Origin: Oscheius dolichura
Taxonomy: Eukaryota; Nematoda; Chromadorea; Rhabditida; Rhabditidae
DNA: 64,000 nucleotides
Assembly (NCBI GenBank): GCA_932521035.1
Contig: OW051497.1
Location: forward strand, 1,798,001 to 1,862,000
Direction: 5' to 3'
Shown piece by piece: positions 55,704 to 64,000 of this stretch. The notes beneath the pieces are model-generated. The model worked only from the letters and a program-made list of their open reading frames with translations, was not told where the DNA came from and did not search any database. Within the stretch, counting starts at the first letter, position 1, and each line of letters starts with the position of its first letter. A program made the position numbers and the translations under genes.

Positions 55704-56990
55704 TATTCAAAGGAGCTAATAAACGTGTAAAACACTTTCGTTTCGATTCTCCTTCTCTAATGGTTCTCTATTAAATCGGGACTGGTAAGACAGCGCCACT
55801 AGGTCTCACTTCACCTATTTCAAAGAAAGAGAGCTTGTGCTTACGTGTGTATAAAGTGGGATGTACATTTTCCTGGACAGGCATTCACTTCAAAGGTTGC
55901 CGAAAACTCTGAAAAACCAAATAAAACAATACTGATTTGAATCGAAGTAGAATACGTAACAACAATTTGCACTATCCAATTTTTCTAATAAATTTTCATT
56001 GAAAAAGAAGGAATTATAATAATAAATAACTGTAACGATATAGCAAGAAAAAACTGCACCCTGAAGTTGATATGAAATTGCCCGATCCTGCGAAAGTGAT
56101 GAGAAATTGGCAAGAACAATCGAGGCTTTTGCGTTTCTATTCCAGATATTCCAGATATCATATAGTGAGAGAATTCCTTGCTGCTACGAACGGAAACTGA
56201 TAGTAGAGCGAATATTGATGCCTTGCTTTTAAGGGAAAGAAGATAACGGTGAGAAATGTTGCTAGCGAAGACAGCGTGAACTTGCACGTGTTCCGACTGT
56301 TTTCAAATTATAAGATGTATTCAAAATACTCTCACAAATTCTATAGAATAGACAGAAAAATTATCCAATTTTCCACTTAATTTTTATAATCAAAGTAAAA
56401 TTCTTATCAGTTTGTTCGAACGGCAGTGTTGGCTAATGTCCCCGATGAAAAGAAAAAATAAGTGGCTATGTGATGGAAAATGTTGTTTTAGATTACACGC
56501 GGTTCAAGAGAATAAAAGCCCATCACTTATCCAAAGGCAGGGAAAACGTTCTAAATAGTGTGTCCGGAGCGTGGCTGAGTCCAACGGATTATTCGAATAT
56601 GGAGAAACATGTGACTGCGAGATTATCCTCTTCTCTTTACGAATTTATCCGGGGGCAGAAGACTAAAATCGTTCTTGGAAAATACACTTTCACTTTTCTA
56701 AGCGGAATTTGTTGCACGTTATCAGTTAATTCTCTATTTACCAGCTCAATAGTCACCGGTTTGGACGGGTAATGAAAAATACAATGTTGCATTTGGCGTT
56801 GGAAATAGTTGCGAATAGTAACAAAAAAACGAAATAGTTGCGAATAGTAACAGGAAGGTCTGTGATAAGCGCAGCTGCAGTGATGACAATTTCTCACCAT
56901 GAGATGACACACGACACAGTCGTAAACAGTGGACGAACTTCTGTCTAGCCGAAAAAAAGGAAAACGAATACATAATTGGTGGCTTACCAG
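55704..56990. other. No gene recognised
   Basis: The 100-codon frame at 56470-56772 has no splice context or family resemblance; the rest is AT-rich with short frames only. Confidence 0.4.
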
Positions 56991-57225
56991 TTAAAGGGAC
57001 TGTCAGGGACCTTATTTGGTTACGGTAGGCGCGCGATCAAAATTGCACGAATTCGTAATATTTTTACGGAATGTGTCACCATAGACGTTCAGAAAATGTC
57101 AAAAAACGAAAAAAAAATTCAAAAATTCGTGTTCCGCCAAAGCGCGCCAAAGGCGGAGGACGCTAGTTAGTTCAGTCGCTGCGGGACTCGCTACCGGAAA
57201 AAAAGGTCCCTGGCAGTCCCTTTAA
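56991..57225 (-). mobile_element. MITE-like element, complete copy
   Basis: 235 bp with terminal inverted repeats AGGGACTG(T)CAGGGACCTT... and ...AAGGTCCCTGGCAGTCCCT, each flanked by TTAA, a likely target-site duplication. The interior contains AATTCGTAATATTTTTACGGAATGTG and is shared, inverted, with the copy at 26382-26558. No coding capacity, so it must depend on a transposase elsewhere. Confidence 0.8.
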
Positions 57226-58007
57226 TTTGATCTCCTTTGAAAGCCAAATAAACGATAAAAGAAAAAAATGCTGGCCGGCGAGGAATTTACCAGTTATGGA
57301 CCGCATTTACCGCAGAACCGTAAGCAACGAGGTTTCCTTTTCATCAGACCGAAAACAAATGAAATCATAGCTGAGAACCTACTCTTTCGTTTCACTCTCG
57401 CTCTTCTGCTATGAATGGATTAAAACGGTTATCAGATTATTGCAAGTTCATTTTAATGACAGGGCAGGATGACATCTAAATTGGATTAGCCGTATCAAGA
57501 GGAAACAGAATAGCACAAGTTAGCTAACCTGCTATTAGAACCTATCCTCTTCCTTGGATGAAGTGGAAGAAACGGCCTTGTGAAGGATGTTCTGCATGTG
57601 AAACAGTGACCGGGAGAAAGAAGGGTGTCGGCACGGCCGTTATGCGCATTAGCATATCAATCAATAGCAGATCTTGGGCCTGTGGACAACAGCACGCGAT
57701 GCGCATTCGTTCGCCCCCAGCTTCCACCGCGCTGAATACTGGTCTCCAAAGCTTACTAATTTTTTTTTCGGAATTTCGGTCTCCTATCTGCTGGTAAGTA
57801 TCCTCTTTGCTTTATCTTTTTCCCTTTTTCAGAATGTAATTTAGGTGATTGGCTGCTCTTCTCCTTTTTTGACGTAACCACAAAGAGATGATGTTTGCAA
57901 TCGGTCGTGGAAATCCTTGGCACGTCCCTGAAGCTGAGCAAATATGAAAATTGGAACAAGAGGACTAGCCATCCAACTGTTAATCCACTCCGATCTCGGC
58001 AGTCCCA
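57226..58007. other. No gene recognised
   Basis: Short frames on both strands, no supported exon. Confidence 0.4.
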
Positions 58008-59519
58008 ATGAAAACGCCCTACCGATACAGCCGTCGGTTTTTTCTATTTTTCTTTTATCTTATTATAAGATTTCAGCGGTTTCCCAATCCCCCAAGGTCC
58101 TCGGTTTATTCATTGTGGTCGTATTCTTGTCCGTTATCATCTTGTTCGATCGTAGGAGTTCTAATGAATCGAAATCTCTGTCGAACCTCGTCTCCGGTCG
58201 GAAGAAAATCCATCCAATGCTAAAGAAATGGAAGGAATGTATGCTGACCGAGGCGGAGAAGTTTAGAGGAAACTATGAGCAGGTAATCCTTCATTTTTAT
58301 CGTGGAAATAATATTTTTTAGAGTTGGAGAAGCGGATGGGGACCGGCTATTAACAAATGTAGCGAAGGAATTATTGGAAAGCTGAATGCTACGGAGTTTG
58401 AGAACATGGACGAGATCAAATATCATATTCTTCCTTTAAAGGTAAATTTCTTTCTTTAAAATTTTATTAGATGACTTTTAGAAAGAAATGAGCACGATTG
58501 TGACGTTGGGAATCGGGAGAGACATCACAGCCGAGGAGAAACTGCGTGATGTGAGCTTTTCTAGCATTTATTTCGTTTTTAATTTTACTGAAGAATGTTG
58601 CTCACATGTATTGGCACCCCGAGTGCATTTTTCTCCCAATTCTGGAGTTTATTTAGAAAAAAAAGAGAAAGTTGCCCCTTATCAGCAATAAAAGGCGAAC
58701 GTTTGAAGCGAACCTGGCTGTAGGACCTTGAAAATTTCTTTGAATGGGGAAAACGTTTCCGTTTATTAATTTTTAGGCTCTTGGAAAGGAAAACGCTAAC
58801 TTTTTCGGAGCTGATCCTATTGTCGAGACGAATGAGAAGCTTTATTCGAAGATCGGCCGATTTTTCCCGTTTGCTGTCGGCGCCAAAGCAGGATACTCCG
58901 TTGCCAACGTGTATGCCCGTGAGTTATTACATTGTCTATTTGAGTCACATGTTATTTCAGACACCTACGTGGACAGAGTCGTGGTCCATGTGGATTTGAT
59001 CTACTTCCTGACCAAAATGATTGATAGGACATTCTACGATGCTATTTGGATGGATGCGGAGCACGCGGAGTACGGATTGTTCGACGCTATCAACAGGGGA
59101 GGACTCTTGGATCAAAATGGCATAACAATTTGCCAATGGAACATGGAGGTATGGCCATTTCTTTTTTTGTTCCGCATACTTTCTTTAGATTCACAATCCC
59201 GACTTGAAAAAGAAGAAATTGACTCATGACTTCCTTTTCCAACAGATAAATGACGAACGGTGGGTTATCTAGGCATTTAATTCTATTGCCCGAATAAAAT
59301 AGAGGAGGAGTTGCCTATCATTTCCGGCCAGTCATTTCCGAGTGGTGGAACAACGTTTCAGACACCTTTTAAATCTATAAATATTTTGAAATGAGCTGTT
59401 TCAGATACGCCTACTTCCACCACTTGATGACTGCCCATCATTACCGCCTCTTCGTGGTTAACTTCGACGATGAGCGATGCTTACGCAAGTATTTCCCCGA
59501 CTCGCTGCTGTCATATTAG
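58008..59519 (+). CDS. FkbM-like methyltransferase family protein, membrane-anchored
   Basis: Eight exons keep frame (58008-58032, 58077-58282, 58322-58441, 58482-58550, 58777-58918, 58961-59148, 59189-59259, 59405-59519), giving 311 residues. N-terminal signal-anchor (VLGLFIVVVFLSVIILFD), then the nematode family pattern: KKWKECMLTEAEKFRGNYEQ, WGPAINKCSEG, IVTLGIGRDITAEEKLRD (the SAM-binding-like strand and turn), NFFGADPIVETNEKLY, FYDAIWMDAEHAEYGLFDAI and HHYRLFVVNFDDERCLRKYF. Worms have a large expansion of such proteins with a FkbM-type methyltransferase fold; substrate unknown, probably acting in the secretory pathway. A 226-nt intron before ALGKEN is long for this window. Confidence 0.85.
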
Positions 59520-60208
59520 GTTTCCCTTTCTGTAATGTTTATTTTAACGTATTTTATAAATGTCTAGGGTTATTTCCAATTGTCATTGATCAATGAATGT
59601 ATGAATGAAAGATAAATAGAGATTTTCATGAACACTTCCGTTTACCACGTCTTCCGCTAATATTTGCTGTTAGATAGCGACTATATTATTAGACTCTCGT
59701 TTCAGAGAACATTCGCGGAAGAAGTTTAATCACCAAGAGATAGGCTTGTTTACGTAGATTGAGTCCTTTGGAATGCTAATATCGCTAAACTTTGACCCCT
59801 TATCTCAAAGAGCCGGTAGTTTTCACAGAAAACGACCGCGAGCTCGTTAATAGTTCGTATTAGACGGATCATAAGGGACAGTCACATGAAAGGGAAAGTC
59901 AGGCTAGTTCGAACAGATTGCGTTATTTTATCGTGTTTTCTTAGGAAAGCAATCAAAAAGCAGGGAAATGCCGAGAAACGATTCAATTTTCAAAGTGAAG
60001 GGAAAATTATCCTTATTGTGAGAAAATTCAGTAGCTGCAGACTACAAATTTCTTTAAGCAGGCCTTTCAAATGGCTGGGATTATTTTCTGATCTTTGTCA
60101 AAATTGAAATTTGAAAAACAACGGAGAAATTTGTTGACGTCAAGCCTACGGAAAGCATTTCTCTTCAAAACATGGATTACCCGGTGATTTTTTAATAAAT
60201 ATTTATTT
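59520..60208. other. Intergenic
   Basis: Probable 3' regions of two convergent genes. No further exons are supported. Confidence 0.45.
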
Positions 60209-62181
60209 TTAATCTTCATTATTTTCACATAATAATGGAGACATGCCTCGTTCAACACTCCGTTTAGTCCAAGCGTATGCTGTCGCCCAGTTTCCAAGGA
60301 AACTCTTCTTGTAAGGGAGGAGGACTAAGTTTATAGCCGATTGGTCATACCTAAAACACTTTTTCTCTTTTCGCATAAAATAAGCCGACCTGTGACAATT
60401 AGCATATTTCTTTATCGGGTCTTCTTCTTTCGTTTTCTTAAAACCACAGTTCACTTGGTGTCCGCGCGGAGCCATGCAGTTGGCTTCCAAAGAACACAAA
60501 ACATACCTAAAATGCGATAAAAAGAAAGAGAATTCTCTACCATTTCAATGCTAATTCATATGTCTCCTTTGTTCTAAAAAATAATATCTTATTGGCTTGA
60601 GATTGCAGCTGGAAGTAGTTCCCCTGAGGGGAGAGGTAGTCATACATTCCTGAGCAAACTGTACAAGGCTTTTAAAAGATAACGAGACCTTTTACGGTTA
60701 CAGCGAATGTACTGTGAAAGACTGTGTCGATGACATAAGTATGTGGGCCCTGAACAAAGTTTTCTTCCGAAAAACGGGGTAATCTAGCCTTTTTCTGGTC
60801 AGCAACGTGGATTTTGTCGATAAATTCAGAAAGGCTCATATTTGGAGACCAAAATGTTGAGCTATCTATCCACATAACCGCTGGAAAATCTAGCAACGCT
60901 TCCTAAACTGGGTTTCATTTCTGAAGCAATGAAATATCCAACGGCAATGATGACAGCCTTCCATCTATACGTCTTCAGATTGCTTGCCACCCCATAATGA
61001 GTAAGATTGATGTCACGGAGTTCAACATTACAGGCGTCCTGAGGGAATTATTGATAAAATTGATGCGAAACACACCTCAAACCATGCCCTTGTGTCATTT
61101 TTCAGTCCCATGTCGTATAATACAACACTCCAATCAGGATGGTCTTTTGCTAGCCTGGCAACCATTGAACGCCCTTCTCCCGCATGATTTTCTGACACCG
61201 CTGACACAAAAGTTATATTGGGAAGAGGTTTTGTCAAGTCGATATACTCTATTTCACCGGTGAGACCTGAAAATCAAACAGCTTGAAAGACGAAGAAAGG
61301 CAGATTACCGAGTTCCTCCAGCAGGGGGTAATACTTCTTACTAAACGTTTTGGAAGAGTTGAAGTAACGTAGTTCGGGAAGCGTTTGGTATTTTCCATCT
61401 ATCTCTTCTCCGTCATTTCCTTTATCCAACTCCTTGGAATCAGTTGAGTTTGTCGCCTTATTGTCGATATCCTCGGGAGTGGAGGAGACTGGTAGTCTCG
61501 AAACCCTCGAGATGGCCGCAACTTTCGTCGTCGTCACTTTTGTCGTTTCCTTTCCTTTTCCTCTATTCTCAAGAGTAGAAGTCCTCTGTGCGGTTGTGGT
61601 GACGGAATCACTCTCATTTCGCTCTATAGGAGTGGTCTTTGTAGTTTCGGTAGGCTCAGAGGCTGCTTTCTTTTGTTCTTCATCCATTTCCTCGACCCTT
61701 TCCTCTTCACTTTTGCCAACAGAAGGGCTGCTTGTACTTCTAGCGAGAACAGCAGATGTAGTTCCTATCTTTTTCTCTTCGTCACCGTCTTCCTCATCCT
61801 TCTGGTTCTCTTTTTCTTCCTCGCCATCTTCTTCTTTCATCGGTTTCAATTCCTCCTTGTTTTCTTGTTTCATTTTTGTTGGCAATGCTGGGGGCTGTTC
61901 TTCCTCGTCGTCTTCTTCGCTCTCTACTTCCTCCAGTCCCCTTTGAGCTGCTTCCATTTCGGCGATAAACACCCGCTTTAATTTATCCTCTTCTGGCGTA
62001 TCCTCTATGTTCTCCTTTCCCGTATAGCTTACTCGTCTTTCAGTATAAGCATTCTGGTCATTAACTAATAACACGAACAGAATTGACATACAAAAGAGCT
62101 AAAAATGAAAGAGTATTTTAAACTTTCGAGAAAGAAACGACTTACCCAGATTAAGACAGCCACCCGTAGTACTTTGGACAT
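60209..62181 (-). CDS. DUF1647-like type II membrane protein with acidic stem
   Basis: Starts at 62181 (MSKVLRVAVLIW, intron, LFCMSILFVLLVND), a signal-anchor. One long exon of 790 nt encodes a Glu/Lys/Thr-rich stem (ESEEDDEEEQPP, GEEEKENQKDEEDGDEEKK) of about 200 residues. The lumenal domain starts at PNITFVSAVSENHAGEGRSM and runs through DWSVVLYDMGLKNDTRAWFE, DACNVELRDINLTHYGV, YRWKAVIIAVGYF and FPAVMWIDSSTFW, then a Cys/His C-terminus (CSLEANCMAPRGHQ; CHRSAYFM) ending at 60209. The hallmark order (FVSAVSENH, NVELR, YRWKP-like, WxDSS) fits the nematode DUF1647 family, probably glycosyltransferase-like, in the Golgi lumen. The acidic stem is unusually long. DxD-like residues are not obvious apart from WIDSS. 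Confidence 0.78.
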
Positions 62182-62459
62182 ACTGAGATGTTCGAATGAA
62201 AATGACACTGATGTGAAATTTGCTTGAATTAGCCGGATGTGAGGATGCCGAAATGAGCTGTTCCACATAATGTTTGCACAGACGTGTTTCAAATGCGTTG
62301 GACTTGGAAGGTGTGAGAATTTAATAGGGCATGGTCCCGTTACTTAATCCATTAACGGCAGAATACACGAGGGATGTGGATAGCTTCTGGGGCTAAAAAA
62401 TGCGTGTGTTGACAGATGAAGGGAATTCAAAAGGTTACAAACAGCAGTGAGTTGCTAAA

Positions 62460-62858
62460 TCACCACGTGCTCTTTTGATGAAAACGAAATGCAATACATG
62501 CGTTGCCATAGTGGGAAATTGAAATGGAAAAGAACGTCGTGGTAAAAAAAACAGGGTTCAGAACAGCAACATTGACATTTGTTGTATTACATGTAATTTG
62601 TATAATACCATGAGCGATCAAAGCAACACTGCCCAACATGGTAAAAACAACGCCATAGAAACATAGTAAACAGCCTATGTAACGAAGAGAACAGTCATTC
62701 GCTAATTCCGGGCTCATGTTCCTAAAAACGGGCTTGTTAATCAAACGACAGATGTCCTGAGAAGTTAGTGCAGGCCCATTCAGAAGTGAATTTAGCCCCG
62801 ATCGGCTGATTACAACCATGCTTGAGATTTCCTTCATATTTATATCTATAAGGAGCAT
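62460..62858 (-). CDS. Small membrane protein ORF directly after ferroportin stop
   Basis: 132 codons without introns, ATG at 62858 (MLLIDINMKEISSMVVISRS) with another at 62837, and two hydrophobic segments (IGCLLCFYGVVFTMLGSVAL; NPVFFTTTFFSISIS) followed by RFHQKSTW. The first ATG overlaps the TAA of ferroportin's last codon region with no spacer at all. It may be a downstream cistron, a gene trans-spliced from the same transcript, or a chance frame in the 3' UTR. No family recognised. Confidence 0.35.
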   Translation of the reverse strand: MLLIDINMKEISSMVVISRSGLNSLLNGPALTSQDICRLINKPVFRNMSPELANDCSLRYIGCLLCFYGVVFTMLGSVALIAHGIIQITCNTTNVNVAVLNPVFFTTTFFSISISHYGNACIAFRFHQKSTW

Positions 62859-64000
62859 TTAAAGCTTTATTATTTTGTCTTCGAAGTCCTCTTCGTCTTC
62901 AGAATCGCTACTCCTCAAATGTTGTGACTTTTCCGCGTCAGTCTCCGGGTGCTGAAACGTTTATATCCTTCTTAGCAGAAATATTCTCACCCTCAAGAGG
63001 TAGAGGACATAACAGAAGTACCCAGAGCAAACAAAACAATAGGATATTAGGATGCATATCCCGAAGGTTCTGGGATCGGGCAGAGCAATGACGAGCAGAT
63101 CCTGAAAATTGTGCTTTGCGAATTTCCAGGAGATTTCCACCTTGAGTACAGAGAAGGTTTGGCAGAGAGCGTTGTGAACTCCAAACACTGTGTTCCTCTG
63201 CCTTTCAGCCACCCCAACTTGCATAATGTGGGTTATGCAGAGATCAGCCATCCAGAGACCAAAACGAGCCATTGATATACCTAGAAGCAATTTTGGGAAA
63301 GCTAGTAAATTACCGATTAGGAAGGCAAAAATAGAGTCCATGCTGTTCCCATCAGCTTGGAAATGCTTCCAGTCAATGTGCGAATTGACTTTCGTCGTGG
63401 CATTTCCATTAAAAGAATCTTTGAGCTCATCCCACCACATCTAAAACTACTATTGAGGGTTATTTTTCTTATGAGAGGCCTTGAAGGTCAAGTTGTCAAA
63501 ATATCCTTTCAGATCCATTGGGGAACCAGGAAGCCAGATTGAAATGACAGCTACCATGAGGAACCCTTGTTGGAACTGAAAAACGCTCAATTCCTTTTTG
63601 TGTAAGCCTTACGGTAAGACCTAGAAGACCTGCTTTTCTAACTCCTAATCTCTTTTCAAAGAAGGCATAGGAAAGAGCTCCAGCGATACCCATAGCCGAA
63701 CCGAAGGACCTAAATCCTCCGAGCAAAGCTTCCGGCAGGCCAATGGACTGACTGTAACCTACGGCTAACTGAAAAAGGAGCAAGTTTATCTTTTAGATTA
63801 TTTCTTACCCCATCGAAGCCTAGAACCGTCATGAAAAGAAGAGCCATTCCCAGAGCAGCTAGGAAGATCGTTTGCCGGTAGTAGATTATCATCACTTGAG
63901 GAATAGAGGCAACTGCTTTTCCCATTCTGGAGCAACAGCTCTTTTTCATTGGGAGAACTGAATAAATCTGTCTTTTTAGGATAGGAGAGACCTGACTTGT
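62859..64000 (-). CDS. Ferroportin (SLC40A1-type iron exporter), 3' part
   Basis: Minus strand, running off the window at 64000, so the N-terminus is missing. Readable: QVMIIYYRQTIFLAALGMAL and FMTVLGFDG (family signature near YMTVLGFDC), VGYSQSIGLPEALLGGFRSF, MGIAGALSYAFFEKRLGVRK, VISIWLPGSPMDLKG (like FMPGSPLDL), then after a long loop GISMARFGLWMADLCITHIM (RxGLWxxDL family signature) and LPDPRTFGICILISYCFV. It ends in an acidic tail DSEDEEDFEDKIIKL at 62859. Ferroportins export Fe2+ across the basolateral membrane; worms have several (fpn-1 group). The Cys after GFD, which is important in vertebrates, is Gly here. Introns are 35-50 nt, except around the loop where the edges are unclear. 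Confidence 0.85.

Noticed and set aside
56470..56772. 100-codon plus-strand frame
   Set aside because: No splice signals that extend it, no start context, no resemblance to any family, and no similar frame elsewhere in the window.
61434..61946. 170-codon Ser/Phe/Val-rich frame on the plus strand
   Set aside because: It is the mirror of the acidic Glu/Lys-rich stem of the DUF1647-like gene on the minus strand; GAA/GAG codons read backwards give TTC/CTC.
1..64000. Search for a CRISPR array, prophage or bacterial operon
   Set aside because: No regularly spaced repeats or prokaryotic gene arrangement; the intron-rich genes, collagen and tRNA types show that this is animal nuclear DNA.

Overview
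The window is nuclear DNA of a nematode, most likely a clade V (rhabditid-type) worm. The evidence is a cuticle collagen gene with a typical cuticle-collagen N-terminus, a tandem array of secreted VWA plus C-type-lectin genes, nematode-expanded families (FkbM-like methyltransferase, DUF1647-like), many introns of about 35-65 nt with TTTCAG-type acceptors, TTTCAG-like sites just before many start codons (possible trans-splice acceptors), and tRNA-Gly(UCC) and tRNA-Pro(AGG) genes. The species cannot be named from this sequence. All gene models were built by eye from reading frame, splice phase and family resemblance, so exon edges may be off by a few bases.

Layout. 0-7 kb: two unrecognised intracellular-type genes, one on each strand. 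7.1-7.3 kb: the first member of a family of tiny basic proteins. 7.9-11.4 kb: a signal-peptide VWA-like gene and a two-CLECT lectin gene that share a C-terminal domain. 13.9-14.8 kb: a secreted protein of unknown role with a decayed relative at 11.9 kb. 14.9-15.5 kb: two tRNA genes and a truncated tRNA. 15.6-24 kb: four poorly known genes, including a small single-TM protein and a Cys-rich protein with CPG4-like Cys pairs. 25.6-45 kb: four tandem lectin genes (A-D, minus strand) interleaved with copies and relics of the microprotein unit, a cuticle collagen, a CFP-1 ortholog (reads and binds chromatin for H3K4 methylation), and a weakly supported small gene. 45.5-47.2 kb: a LARGE/B4GAT1-type glycosyltransferase. 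47.9-49.8 kb: a CENP-A-like histone H3 variant with a tail of roughly 380 residues, preceded by a stray copy of one of its tail exons. 50-53 kb: another microprotein gene between 67-bp direct repeats, and a weak gene. 53-55.7 kb: DET1, a CRL4 ubiquitin ligase adaptor. 57-64 kb: a MITE-like element, a FkbM-like methyltransferase, a DUF1647-like protein, a small membrane ORF and the 3' part of a ferroportin iron exporter that runs off the window.

Two observations deserve most attention. (1) A family of 47-56-residue basic microproteins is encoded by two-exon genes whose first coding exon holds only the ATG; the collagen gene uses the same arrangement. Promoter/leader copies of this unit recur between the lectin genes, so the two appear to have been amplified together. 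(2) The CENP-A-like histone has a very long, exon-rich tail, part of which has been duplicated next door. Lectin gene B also carries an internal signal-peptide exon pair that is splice-compatible with the same downstream exon as its normal N-terminal half, suggesting two alternative N-termini.
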